From the NCBI RefSeq assembly GCF_003703975.1, contig NZ_QTJY01000013.1:1-64000 (forward strand): a DNA stretch of 64,000 nucleotides. The letters are read 5' to 3'. The position numbers and the translations under genes were made by a program. The DNA comes from Larkinella soli (lineage in GTDB: Bacteria > Bacteroidota > Bacteroidia > Cytophagales > Spirosomataceae). Below, piece by piece: positions 51,297-60,938 of this stretch (the first letter of the stretch is position 1; each line of letters starts with the position of its first letter). The notes under the pieces were generated by a model, which was not told where the DNA came from, ran no database searches, and worked only from the letters and a program-made list of their open reading frames with translations.

Positions 51297-51682
51297 GGTT
51301 TGACAGGAGTTTCCAGTTTGGTAAGCACTTGTTTGAGGAGGGTGACGAAGATTTGCCGAAGGGCCAGCATCGGATTCCGGCTCAACTCATCCCCTACACG
51401 ATCCACGGCCACCTGAATGAGACTCCCCAGGTAGGCCAGCAGAAACCAAAGCCAGAACAGCATTTTCCAGTACACTTCGTAGCCGAACAGCAGCACGGCC
51501 GTACACATCACTATCCCGACACCCACACCGCCAAAACAGAAGCCGGTGAAGAACGCCTTCAGGGCGTGGACCAGGTGCATCGCTTCCCGGTTGATGGCCC
51601 GTACGGCTGAGCCCAGAAACAGGCACAACAGCACGATAACCAGATCAGGGACGGCTTCCAGATTTTTGAGCAGTTCGTTCAT
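51293..51682 (-). CDS. Holin-like membrane protein
   Basis: The 129-residue protein has about three membrane helices (VPDLVIVLLCLFLGSAVRA, FFTGFCFGGVGVGIVMCTAV, MLFWLWFLLAYLGSLIQVAV) and an amphipathic C-terminal helix. It is the first of two consecutive small membrane proteins in the lysis region, and its end overlaps the next by ATGA. It may form a holin/antiholin pair with the next, which is inference from context. Confidence 0.6.
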   Translation of the reverse strand: MNELLKNLEAVPDLVIVLLCLFLGSAVRAINREAMHLVHALKAFFTGFCFGGVGVGIVMCTAVLLFGYEVYWKMLFWLWFLLAYLGSLIQVAVDRVGDELSRNPMLALRQIFVTLLKQVLTKLETPVKP

Positions 51683-51715
51683 TCGTTACGGTGGGTGTTA
51701 CGGCCCAGATTGGGT

Positions 51716-53791
51716 TTAATCGGTAATCGGGCGCATCGATCCGGAATACTGGGTGTAGTCCGAACCGTACAGGGTAAAATCGTTGTAGAGAAACGAGATC
51801 GGCCCGCCATTGATAGGGGCATACGGCCGGGCGAGTTTCGTCGATCCGGTCACCATCTGCGTTTTGGTGTAGGCGATTTCGCCCGGCGATCGGGTGTACC
51901 GATCAATATAGGAGGTCGTATTGTCGGCCGACCGGCGAGCAATCAGAATCACATCGTCATAGCTGGGCGTCGATCCAAAAGCCATACCCGGCAGGTAGTT
52001 GGCGTCCTGATCGTAGCCGATACGGGGGCCGGCCACATCCGGGAAGATCTCCGTCATCCACATGGCCGGCAGCGTCTGACTGGAGGCCCTGACGATTGTT
52101 GAACCACTGTTTTGGCTCCAGCTTTCTCCGGCCGTGCCGGTGGTAGCTCCGGTACCGGCCGTGGCGGTGGTAAAGTTGACCCCGGCTACCTCCACACCCG
52201 AGCCGTTCAGGATCCGCACCGACTTGACCAGCAGGTTCAGCGCCAGCGAGGGGTTGGTTGAGTTGTTGGGTACCGTCAGGCTGTTGGTATTGGCAATCGG
52301 GGCGGCCGTGGCGCCGAGGCTGTAGCCCGAGGGGGTCAGTTCCTTCCAGGTGGCTCCGCCATCGGTCGAATAGATCGGGTACACGACTGAGTTGCCTCCG
52401 ACGTTGGTGCGGAAGCGGAAGCCCAGGCCGACCTCATCGGTCCATGCTCCGGGGACATATTCGGTCGTGGTGATCTGGCGCTGGGTACCGCCGGTGATGG
52501 CATAGCTGAAGACGAACCGCCGGTCGGAGGTTAAGGCCGCAAACCAGCCGTTGGTGGCCGTCGATCGGCGCCGGATGAAATCCACCGTTTGGGTGGGTTT
52601 CTGTAGGTACCGGCAGACGACCTGGGCGTCGAAATCATTCAGGTTCAATGCGGCCGAGGAAGCTGTGCCGGTGTACCCGTTTCCCGTGCTGGTCAGCACG
52701 CCGTCGAAAGTGATCGTCGAGGAGGGAATGTAGCGGGTGACCTTGTACTGGGCGGCATTGTAAGTGCCGCCGGTGACATCCCAATCCGCATAGGCAATGG
52801 CCGGTGGCAGCGGCCCCGAGCGAACGTAGAAAAGCCGCCGGGAATAGCCCGTGGCCACCGTCGAGAGGGGCGTCAGATCGGTATCGAGAATAGCGCTTCC
52901 GGAATAAATGTTGCCTGTCAGAGCCGGGGTGACGATCGAAGAAACCGCCCCGGTTTTGACGTCGATCTCCAGATAGTGCAGATCGTGGGCGGAAGCCGCC
53001 GGGTTGTAGCTGAAGGCCATGCGGATCACCTGATTGCCCGAGGTGTTGAAGGCATCGGCCGTGATGATGTAGCTCTGCCGGGTACTGCCGTTAAGAATAT
53101 CCCGGTAAGCCCTCGTCCAGGTCAGCGCCCCGGTGGCCTGATTGACGCTGAAGGTGGCAATGCCCCAGAAGGTATTGTTCTTTCGCGTAAACAGGATAAA
53201 CGTGTCCTGCAGGGAGTCCGAATCCGCCTTGAGCCGATGAATCTGGGTGTAGGACGAAAGCGACCCCAGATTCAGCTGAATTTCCGGACCCCACTTCGTC
53301 ACATCGCCTGATAAACTGCCGACCTTAAACCGGACCAGGTTGTCGTTGTTGTGATTCGTCCAGGCGATGATCGGACGGTGGTCATCCATCGCCCACAGCG
53401 CCGGGCTACAGTGATCATCGACCACCGCCGAGCCAACTTTGAACCGTTTGACTTTGCCCGTCGAATGGGCTATTTCATTAACGACAATGTCGCCGTTGGC
53501 CGCGATACCACCCGAAACTACCCTTTCGTAAGGCTTCCGTAGGTAGGTCGCCACCGGATGTTGCCACCACTCCAGTACGGCATCGGAAAATGGCGTTTTT
53601 CGGCTGGCCTCAATCGCCTGTTTGACCCGGAGGGCCGACATGGCTTTGGAGTTGTCGGAAAGCTGCTCGGCCTCGGTCTGGCTGGCGATGGTGACCGAAC
53701 CTCCGCCACCGCCTGACGACCCACCGAGGCCAGGACGCTGACCAAGGGCCATTAGCGGGGCCAGCAGTAGGAAAAGAAGGGCTTTTTTCAT
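51716..53791 (-). CDS. Tail-fibre-like BNR-4/LamG protein with signal peptide
   Basis: The 691-residue protein opens with MKKALLFLLLAPLMALGQ, a clear signal peptide, then a Gly-rich spacer and a tail-fibre-type segment, IASQTEAEQLSDNSKAMSAL (about 34-53), a pattern known from phage fibre attachment regions. Residues about 85-320 resemble BNR-4/sialidase-like propellers (GSAVVDDHCSPALWAMDDHR; DLHYLEIDVKTGAVSS). A LamG-like jelly-roll follows near 370-560, then a second propeller-like piece. It likely binds or cleaves a surface glycan. The export signal on a virion-type protein is unusual. The next gene lies 1 nt upstream. Confidence 0.68.
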   Translation of the reverse strand: MKKALLFLLLAPLMALGQRPGLGGSSGGGGGSVTIASQTEAEQLSDNSKAMSALRVKQAIEASRKTPFSDAVLEWWQHPVATYLRKPYERVVSGGIAANGDIVVNEIAHSTGKVKRFKVGSAVVDDHCSPALWAMDDHRPIIAWTNHNNDNLVRFKVGSLSGDVTKWGPEIQLNLGSLSSYTQIHRLKADSDSLQDTFILFTRKNNTFWGIATFSVNQATGALTWTRAYRDILNGSTRQSYIITADAFNTSGNQVIRMAFSYNPAASAHDLHYLEIDVKTGAVSSIVTPALTGNIYSGSAILDTDLTPLSTVATGYSRRLFYVRSGPLPPAIAYADWDVTGGTYNAAQYKVTRYIPSSTITFDGVLTSTGNGYTGTASSAALNLNDFDAQVVCRYLQKPTQTVDFIRRRSTATNGWFAALTSDRRFVFSYAITGGTQRQITTTEYVPGAWTDEVGLGFRFRTNVGGNSVVYPIYSTDGGATWKELTPSGYSLGATAAPIANTNSLTVPNNSTNPSLALNLLVKSVRILNGSGVEVAGVNFTTATAGTGATTGTAGESWSQNSGSTIVRASSQTLPAMWMTEIFPDVAGPRIGYDQDANYLPGMAFGSTPSYDDVILIARRSADNTTSYIDRYTRSPGEIAYTKTQMVTGSTKLARPYAPINGGPISFLYNDFTLYGSDYTQYSGSMRPITD

Positions 53792-53792
53792 C

Positions 53793-54122
53793 TTAATAGT
53801 ATTCGGAACGGAGGGCTAAACGAACAATAGGAGTTCCAGAGGTCGCCTTGAACCGGAAGTTTTTGACATCTTCCGCTGATTCGAGTTTGAAGGGTGGGCT
53901 TTTACGGTCCATCTCGCCTTCAATGACTGCTCCCCCGACGGTATTGTAAATAATGGACGCGTTGGTGTTCTGGTCAGTCGAATCACTGATTCCGACCGAA
54001 ACGTAAGCCCCATTATAGTAGGCATTCGGAAAATCGTTCAGGTTGAAGCCCAACCAACTGCTGGTCGCATTGACTTCGGCATTATGAACGGTCTTTGGCT
54101 TGCCCGGGTGCGTGTGTGCCAT
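53793..54122 (-). CDS. Small tail-region protein, unknown
   Basis: The 109-residue protein is beta-rich and soluble (AYYNGAYVSVGISDSTDQNT, IVRLALRSEYY at the end). It starts MAHTHPGKPKTVHNAE, with no signal. It lies between two long fibre-type genes, 1 nt before the BNR gene and 26 nt after the spike gene. It may be a fibre chaperone or connector, which is inference only. Confidence 0.6.
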   Translation of the reverse strand: MAHTHPGKPKTVHNAEVNATSSWLGFNLNDFPNAYYNGAYVSVGISDSTDQNTNASIIYNTVGGAVIEGEMDRKSPPFKLESAEDVKNFRFKATSGTPIVRLALRSEYY

Positions 54123-54148
54123 GCTCGTTTAGTGGTTTGTTTGGAGAA

Positions 54149-57100
54149 TTATTGGGTTCGATACTTGACGTTGAAGGAGAGGTAGTATTCGGTGGCGCTG
54201 GCAAAACTGCCGCCGTAGGTGCCCGCCTGATGGCCGAAAACCAGATTCGGCGTAGTGTCCAGCAAACCCGTATAGACGGCCGTGTCGTTATGGGACGAGA
54301 AGGTGAAATACATATCCACCGAATCCACAAATCCCGGAATGCCCGTAATCGCCGGCTTGCCCGTCGCGGCCAGCGTCGCGTAGGCCACGCCCGTCAGCTC
54401 GAAAGTGCCGTCAATCTTGTTGATCATCACCCGACTGAGGTTGTAAGACGTCAGGGCCGAGCCGTTCTCCCGGGTCATCGCCAGCACCCCGTTATCGGCC
54501 CTTAGCATCTGTACCTCCGAGTTGGCCCAATTGATGGCCGCCCCCGAATAACCCCCCGCTTTGGTGATCACTGTCAGGGCTCTGAGCGAAACGCCTGAGC
54601 CGGCGATGGCCACGTTCTCCCGGACGACCAGACGCTGAATCTGGTGGTTGGTTGCATCGTACTGCACGACCGGCGGATTGGCGTCGGCCGAACCCAGGGT
54701 GTTGAAGTAGAACGTGTTGTTCTTGACGGTGATGGCCGCCGTGTTGGTGCCATCAATGTAGACGCCGTAGTTGCGGGAAAAATCGGTGTTGTTATTGATG
54801 AAGTGGATATAACCTGTCGGTGCCGCCCCTACGCCCAGAAAGGCATTGGGATACTTCGTGTAGTCCATCGTGATCCCGCCAGGCTGCGTATCGTCGGTGA
54901 TCAGGGATTTATAGCTGTTGCCCCGATAGGTATGATTCAGGCCGGCCGAGGAGGTGAACGGCAGCGTGCAGCGGCCTGAAATGCGGTTGTTTTCGACGGT
55001 GATGTCCTTCCCTCGCAGTTGAAAACCTTCGTAGCAGTCGACGACATCGTTATCGTAGAAAGCGATGTTTTCCGCGGCCTCGTGGCAGGCAAAGCCCTGG
55101 GATGTCCCGCCCGTGGTGGCGGAGTTGAACCAGTCCGTTCCCGAGGTGTTCAGACCCGTATTGCCGGTGACCGTATTGCCGTACACCCGGCCCAGACGGC
55201 TGGGACCTGCCGAGCCGCTGCCCGAAAAGTCCACCGCCTTGCGGTTTCCGAAAAATTTGTTGTCGTGGATGTTGTAGATCAGCCCACCCAGCGGGTCGAT
55301 GCCGTACCCTTCCCCGGTTTCGTTGGCCCCCGAAATCGTGCAGCCGGCTACCTCGAAGTCGTACATGGCCTTCGGCTCGATGCCCGTATACTGGAAGCCC
55401 TTCACAACAGAGTTCGTCACCTTGCTTTTCTGCAGGTATTGCAGCGCCAGACCCGTCACCGGGTTGTTGCCCGTATCGTTGCACTGAATCTCGACATTAT
55501 CGATTTCGACGGTGGCCGCGTTGTAGTTGGAAATCGTCACCGTCTCCGAGGACAGATACGAATCCATCAGCGGGTGCCGCAGGGTTACAGTCGTTCCCGA
55601 AATGCCTTCGATGATATTCTGCTCGGCCTTTTTGACGCCTGAGCCGATGGGCCAGTTGGTGGCGCTGGCGATGTTGATCAGGTCACCGACGGCAAAGTTG
55701 GTCACACTGGTAAAGGTGACCGTGCGCGAGCCGATGGCGGCATTAGCCGAGAGCGTCGTACTGCCTGATTTGGCCGAGGCCCGCAGGATCAGCGGGTAGA
55801 GCGCCGTGTCGGGCAGCTTAAAGATGGCTTTTCTAGCCCCCTGCCGGGAGCGGATTTTGATCGTGCCGGCAAAACCGAAGTCGATGGCTGTGCCCAGGTA
55901 GTAGGTTTTGGCCGGGTCCACCGTCAGCGTGCGGCCCGAATTGGCGGCCATATAGGTCAGGGCGGACAGGATTTTGGCGGCATCGTTGGTAGAGCCGTTT
56001 CCGGCCGGATTCCAGATCTCAATAGGCACATCTTCGCCGGGCAGTAGCCTCCAGCGGCCCGTTGACTGTCCTGTCACCTGATGCACAGTCGCTCCGTCGT
56101 CGGCCGTCGTCGACAGCGAATCCCAATAGAACTGCACGGCCGGCATATCGCCCTGTGTCGTGTAGCCTGAGAGTGTCACCACGTGCCCGTTCAGAGGTGG
56201 AACTTTTGCTTTCATAGCCGCAACGGTCGGATATTCGGTCCGGCTATTCACCAGCGCCAGCTGAGCGTCGTTAATGAACCGGTTATTGGTGTTGGTGGCG
56301 ACTTTCCCAGGCGATAGGAGCGGGATATCGTCTTCAATCAGGGCCCGGAAGCCCGGTGCCACCGAAGCCCCTGACACCGGACCGGCAAACACCTGATTGG
56401 CCGTCTGTGCCGGCAGCGACAGGCTCCCCGCCGACAGTGATCCGGCGATACCGACGCCGGTAGGGCTGACTGTCACCATGGTCGTTCCCTTCGTGACGCC
56501 GGCGGACGCGCCGGTGCGGATCTGTAGGTTGGCGTCGGTCCCCAGGATTGAATAACCCGCCGATCCGGACGTGAAGAACTGTACGCTGGATTCGGTCGGC
56601 GTGCCCACGTTGGGCATCAGGTTGATGCCGTTGGCGCCACTGCTTGCCTGCAGGTTCAGCAGCGTTGTCGTCGAGGCCGTGTTCACGCTCAGGCTGCCCG
56701 ACCGCAGGTTGCCGCCCACCCGGCCAGTGCCGCTCAGGTAGAAGCTGGCACTCTGGGCCCGGGCCGTCTGGTTCTCCAGAAAATTGACGCCAGCCCCGTC
56801 CGAGCCGGGCGATCCATAGGACAGCCGTAGCGACGAGTCGCCGGCCGCAATCCACAGGTGCGAGTTGCCCAGCCGCAGGTGGCCGTTATTCCAGCCCCCG
56901 CCCACAATGCGGAAAGAGTTGGCCGCCGAGGTGCCGTTGAGGGTAACTGCGATCGTGTTGTTGGTGCCGTCCGAAGAAGGCGAGATGTTGCCCGTCGAGA
57001 ATCCGCCGGAATAGAATTCCATGATCGGGTTGGAAGCCGCCCGCTGCTTGAAATTGAAGTAGTTTCCCGCATCGCCGGTGCCGGCCGCATTCCGGAAGGA

Positions 57101-58777
57101 GGAGGTGACGATGGCCTGCTCGTCAAATTTGGCGATATGAGCCGCCCCTTTGTTCCAGTAGTCGACTCCCGTGTGATTTTTGACGGTGTTGCCCAGAAAC
57201 GAATTCGCGCCATCGTAGGTGATGCCGATGGTCTGGTTGGCGCTCAGGTTCCCGATGCCGCCCGTGTACGCCCGGCCGTCGACCACGTTGCCGACGACGG
57301 AGACGTTGGCCGATTTTTCCAGCACCAACCCGATCTGGGCCGTGGCATTGCCGAAGCCGGCGAACAGCACCTGGTTATTATTGAAGACTACCCCATCGAC
57401 CCCGCGCAGCTCGGCGCCCGATCCGTAGGACTGGTCAAACCGGTTGTGCGAAATGATCGTGTTGTAGGTACCGAACAGCTGCTGACCGTTGAAGAGAAAG
57501 TTCGTTTCCCGCCCCACCGAGAAGGTCAGCGTGCCGGATCCGGCCGTCGTCAGGTTAACAAATGTCCCAGCTACCGCATTTTCGTAGGTGGTAGCGACCT
57601 TGAAGCTGTTGGCATTGACGGCTTTGATCCAGTACGTCTGGTTGTCGACCAGCGGGCTGGGCAGGGTGCCGGACGTAGTGAAGATCATCACCGGCGTATA
57701 GTCGGGCAGTCCGTAAGCCGTCGCCGTCAGCGCATCGGTGGCCGCATCGGCGGTAAAGGTCCAGTTAAATTCGGGCCGTGCCACATTCGCGCTGGAATTG
57801 TAGCACATGTTATCGGTAATGATGTTGTTGAAACACCGGTACCCCGTTAGCCAGAAGGGGGTGCGGGCGATCGTCCCGTTCGAAACGCCGAAGCCACTGA
57901 ATGCATTCGAGTAAAACCGGCTATCGCGCACGGACTCCCCGTAGAAAGCCCCCTTGGCCGTGTTGTGGTGGAAATGCAGGGTGTTGACTTCTTTGGTGTG
58001 TACCGCAAACAGCTTCGTGCCCGTGAAAGCGCAGTGATCCACCTCGACCCCCCAGACGCCGTACATCCGCAGCCTTTGTAAATATTTATTGTCCCGATCG
58101 CCCCCGGTAAAGTCGAGGTTGGCGATCCGGCCGCCCTGGTAGCGGGCGCTGTCGCCATTCGCCAGCTGGCTGTAGACGGCCGGACCACCGTTCGTGTTCG
58201 CCGATACTTCCAGAATCGGTCCGGACAGGGTGCTGGCCGCTACCAGCCGGGCCATAGGGTTGGAAGCGGCCTGCTCGGTGACCGACACTTCCCCAATCAG
58301 CGAGACGTTGTACTTCAGGGTGATCGTCGTATCGACGGCGTAATCGGCCACCGGCAGAAACACCGTTCCTCCGCCGGCAGCATAGGCGTAGTTGATGGCC
58401 TTGCGGATGCCCGCATCGGAAAGGCTGAAGGCCCGCACATCCAGATACAGCCCTTTTGACCGCTCGTAGTAGTAGCCGGTCGGCCCGCGAAACACGATAG
58501 CCCCGTAGCCGGGTGTCGCCCCGGTCACCGTACCCACCTTCCGGATATAAATTGAGCCGTCGGGATGCTGCACGGCCGGTGCGTTGACGGTGGTAAATTG
58601 GCTGACAGAGGTCAGCACGGTCGGCTTGACGCTCACCGAGTCGTATTTGCTCTTCTGCTGAGTGGTCAGCAGCGATCTGCCCTGGCTGTTGAAGTACTGA
58701 TCCAGGGCCGCCGGGTCGGTCTGGGCCCAGCAAAGGGAGGTGAGCAGCAAAAAGAAGAGGACAAGCAGCTTTTTCAT
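54149..58777 (-). CDS. Large tail-spike-like beta-helix protein with signal peptide
   Basis: The 1542-residue protein starts with a signal peptide (MKKLLVLFFLLLTSLCWAQ). One right-handed beta-helix (pectate-lyase/tail-spike fold) covers about 100-540, with repeats such as NIITDNMCYNS and NVVDGRAYTGGIG. A middle region (about 560-800) leads to AGPVSGASVAPGFRALIEDD, a motif I recognise from phage fibres. A second beta-helix lies at about 930-1400 (GSTNDAAKILSALTYM begins it). Such proteins bind and often cleave capsule or lipopolysaccharide. No catalytic pair could be assigned by eye. It is the longest gene here and lies 2 nt after a baseplate-type gene. Confidence 0.72.
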   Translation of the reverse strand: MKKLLVLFFLLLTSLCWAQTDPAALDQYFNSQGRSLLTTQQKSKYDSVSVKPTVLTSVSQFTTVNAPAVQHPDGSIYIRKVGTVTGATPGYGAIVFRGPTGYYYERSKGLYLDVRAFSLSDAGIRKAINYAYAAGGGTVFLPVADYAVDTTITLKYNVSLIGEVSVTEQAASNPMARLVAASTLSGPILEVSANTNGGPAVYSQLANGDSARYQGGRIANLDFTGGDRDNKYLQRLRMYGVWGVEVDHCAFTGTKLFAVHTKEVNTLHFHHNTAKGAFYGESVRDSRFYSNAFSGFGVSNGTIARTPFWLTGYRCFNNIITDNMCYNSSANVARPEFNWTFTADAATDALTATAYGLPDYTPVMIFTTSGTLPSPLVDNQTYWIKAVNANSFKVATTYENAVAGTFVNLTTAGSGTLTFSVGRETNFLFNGQQLFGTYNTIISHNRFDQSYGSGAELRGVDGVVFNNNQVLFAGFGNATAQIGLVLEKSANVSVVGNVVDGRAYTGGIGNLSANQTIGITYDGANSFLGNTVKNHTGVDYWNKGAAHIAKFDEQAIVTSSFRNAAGTGDAGNYFNFKQRAASNPIMEFYSGGFSTGNISPSSDGTNNTIAVTLNGTSAANSFRIVGGGWNNGHLRLGNSHLWIAAGDSSLRLSYGSPGSDGAGVNFLENQTARAQSASFYLSGTGRVGGNLRSGSLSVNTASTTTLLNLQASSGANGINLMPNVGTPTESSVQFFTSGSAGYSILGTDANLQIRTGASAGVTKGTTMVTVSPTGVGIAGSLSAGSLSLPAQTANQVFAGPVSGASVAPGFRALIEDDIPLLSPGKVATNTNNRFINDAQLALVNSRTEYPTVAAMKAKVPPLNGHVVTLSGYTTQGDMPAVQFYWDSLSTTADDGATVHQVTGQSTGRWRLLPGEDVPIEIWNPAGNGSTNDAAKILSALTYMAANSGRTLTVDPAKTYYLGTAIDFGFAGTIKIRSRQGARKAIFKLPDTALYPLILRASAKSGSTTLSANAAIGSRTVTFTSVTNFAVGDLINIASATNWPIGSGVKKAEQNIIEGISGTTVTLRHPLMDSYLSSETVTISNYNAATVEIDNVEIQCNDTGNNPVTGLALQYLQKSKVTNSVVKGFQYTGIEPKAMYDFEVAGCTISGANETGEGYGIDPLGGLIYNIHDNKFFGNRKAVDFSGSGSAGPSRLGRVYGNTVTGNTGLNTSGTDWFNSATTGGTSQGFACHEAAENIAFYDNDVVDCYEGFQLRGKDITVENNRISGRCTLPFTSSAGLNHTYRGNSYKSLITDDTQPGGITMDYTKYPNAFLGVGAAPTGYIHFINNNTDFSRNYGVYIDGTNTAAITVKNNTFYFNTLGSADANPPVVQYDATNHQIQRLVVRENVAIAGSGVSLRALTVITKAGGYSGAAINWANSEVQMLRADNGVLAMTRENGSALTSYNLSRVMINKIDGTFELTGVAYATLAATGKPAITGIPGFVDSVDMYFTFSSHNDTAVYTGLLDTTPNLVFGHQAGTYGGSFASATEYYLSFNVKYRTQ

Positions 58778-58779
58778 CG

Positions 58780-59448
58780 TTACGAAGCGGGCATGGTGAC
58801 GCTTTCCAGCAGGGTGGAAAAGCCAGGGATGTAGAGGTATTTTTTATGGTTGGTGATGTCGACGAACTCTTTGGCCAGCGGACCCGTCGCCACCGCCTGG
58901 GCGGCACTCAGCGACGCCACTGGAATCGGCCGGGCCGTGGCCAGGCCCTGTTCCACATCATAAATGCGGCTCTGCAGGGCGGCAGCAATCTCCGTGGTGA
59001 TGGTTTCGCCCCCTTCGGAGGTCAGCTTCGAGACGAACACCTCAGCCATCGACGGCCCCGGCTCATTGGCCGTCTTCGGCAGCCGCTTGTAGACGGTGAT
59101 GTCCGTGTATCGGAAGGTTACCTGACCGTCCGCCGTCTGACGATACCAGCGCAGTTCGTAGGCCGCCGTAATGTTGGCCACCGACAGGCTCAGGCCCGCA
59201 ACGGTTGGCGTAGCGGCCTTCAGCCGGATGATGTGGTTCTGGGGCCGTGACAGCATCGGACTGTCGTTGGCGATGATCACGTTGTGGCTTTCCTGCTGCG
59301 GGTTGGTGATCTGAATGCCGATTACCCAGGCCGATACGTCGCGCGGGCTGTTGTCTTCGTTCAGGAACTGAAGCTCGATCATGAAGGCGTCCGTGGCCAG
59401 GCGGGCGCCGGCGGATTCGGGAATATACGGAGCGGACTGGTCAGCCAT
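58780..59448 (-). CDS. Tail or baseplate protein, unknown
   Basis: The 222-residue protein has no signal or membrane helix. Its N-terminal part is beta-rich (DAFMIELQFLNEDNSPRDVS, AWVIGIQITNPQQES) and resembles tail-associated immunoglobulin-like modules. A helical stretch follows near 150-190 (SEGGETITTEIAAALQSRIY). The closing segment VDITNHKKYLYIPG is typical of fibre-linker proteins. It overlaps its upstream gene by one base and ends 2 nt before the spike gene. Confidence 0.6.
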   Translation of the reverse strand: MADQSAPYIPESAGARLATDAFMIELQFLNEDNSPRDVSAWVIGIQITNPQQESHNVIIANDSPMLSRPQNHIIRLKAATPTVAGLSLSVANITAAYELRWYRQTADGQVTFRYTDITVYKRLPKTANEPGPSMAEVFVSKLTSEGGETITTEIAAALQSRIYDVEQGLATARPIPVASLSAAQAVATGPLAKEFVDITNHKKYLYIPGFSTLLESVTMPAS

Positions 59449-60935
59449 TAGAGCGTATCGTTATAGACCATCAATTCGTGACCTTCCACCTGCTGCTGGA
59501 TCGTTTTACCCGAGCTGTGCTGCATCTCCAGAATCCAAGGCTTACCCGGATGGCAGGCCTGATTCGTCGCCATGAAGGTGATGTTGCCGTCCTTCACCCG
59601 CGTTTCGGCCACGACGGCCATCGCCCGGTTGAGGTTGGTCGGATCGTCGGAGGAAAGCGCCCGGGCGGCCATGTAAAGCACGTCGGAGCCGTTGGGTTTA
59701 GGATCGGTCCAGGGCGACCAGTCGGCATCGCCCTCTCGCTTGATGCGGAATTTGCAGTAGGCTTTCGTGCCGCCGTGGGTGGCCACCGAATCGGCGTAGA
59801 AATGGTTCGAGACGGTCAGCTCGTCGTAGGCCGACAGGCGTTTAGCCGGGAACTGATGGCCTGACCGGCCTGGGAAGTTGCCGGTGCTGCCGCCACCGCC
59901 GTCCGGGTAGAATTCGGTATGGGTATTGATGCTCTGGACGTTGACATCCCGGCCGAATTTCGGTTCACCGTTCCAGTCGATGCGCTTGCCCGTTTCCCAG
60001 AGCGCCAGAAAGCCCATGGCAATGTTCTGGGTCGTCGGCGTCTGGATGTAGCCCACCTGGCGAATTTCTCCACTCGGGTTGGTCGTGCGGATCGACCGCT
60101 TATGGCTGAACTGGCCGACCGCCAGCGTTCCCGTATGCTCGCGCATGGGCCAGTAGAAGCCGCAGCCCTTCGTGTGGCTCAGGCCCAGGTCGGAGCAGGC
60201 GTACTTCATGATCTCGAAGCGGTGCTTGACGTTGTAGAAGTCGAGCATGGACGCCTTATTCGCCGAGGTCGGATACCAGCTGACGTTCCAGCCGATGATG
60301 TTCTTCAGCCGCGAGAAATAGCCGATTTTGTCACGGGCGGCCGCCGGCGAGTTGTACCGGTTCAGGAAATAAGGGTGCAGCGGGTTTTGCTCGCTGGTAT
60401 CGGGCGCCGTGAAGTTGTCGTACTTCTGATAGGTGGCAAATGAGCCGTAGTTGCCGTATATCAGAAACGGCTTCCCGTACAGCACGTGGCTGGGAGGCAG
60501 GTTTTGGTACCGCTCGGCAGTGAACTGGTTGGCCTTGTAATACAGGTCCGTGTACCATTCGATGATCGTCCCATCGTCGTCAGGCTCCCCAAACTGGTTG
60601 CCGTTCCACTGCACGAGCGGGTAACGGTTGACCGCCTGGCGGATCAGGTTGTCGTCGTTGACCACCGGATTGTGTCCCCGGATGCCTACGGCGGAGAACT
60701 GATTGGTACCGTAAACCGAAAACGCCCGGTGATAGTTGGACGTGATGGCATTGTCCCATGAGTTGTGGTCGAGGTGGGTCCGCTGCTTGAGGTACTCCGC
60801 CAGGGGCAGATCACCGTCCTTGCAATAGCCGCCGATCCAGACGTCGGACGGCAGGCTGACCGGCGGGGCGACCCGGATCGCGTTCTCGAAGTTGGAAAGA
60901 GTGTACCAGCTGGGAATTTTAGATCGTTTCGCCAT
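59448..60935 (-). CDS. Large late protein, possibly glycan-active
   Basis: The 495-residue cytosolic-type protein is rich in Trp, Tyr and Asn (WYTDLYYKANQFTAERYQNL, NIIGWNVSWYPTSANKASML in part). Many aromatic loops of this kind suggest a TIM-barrel-like or beta-rich carbohydrate-active fold. No family is recognised, and no acid pair can be pointed to. It is encoded between an Ig-rich tail-protein gene (3 nt) and the baseplate-type gene (1-base overlap). A role in host-surface recognition or degradation is inference from position. Confidence 0.58.
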   Translation of the reverse strand: MAKRSKIPSWYTLSNFENAIRVAPPVSLPSDVWIGGYCKDGDLPLAEYLKQRTHLDHNSWDNAITSNYHRAFSVYGTNQFSAVGIRGHNPVVNDDNLIRQAVNRYPLVQWNGNQFGEPDDDGTIIEWYTDLYYKANQFTAERYQNLPPSHVLYGKPFLIYGNYGSFATYQKYDNFTAPDTSEQNPLHPYFLNRYNSPAAARDKIGYFSRLKNIIGWNVSWYPTSANKASMLDFYNVKHRFEIMKYACSDLGLSHTKGCGFYWPMREHTGTLAVGQFSHKRSIRTTNPSGEIRQVGYIQTPTTQNIAMGFLALWETGKRIDWNGEPKFGRDVNVQSINTHTEFYPDGGGGSTGNFPGRSGHQFPAKRLSAYDELTVSNHFYADSVATHGGTKAYCKFRIKREGDADWSPWTDPKPNGSDVLYMAARALSSDDPTNLNRAMAVVAETRVKDGNITFMATNQACHPGKPWILEMQHSSGKTIQQQVEGHELMVYNDTL

Positions 60936-60938
60936 GGG

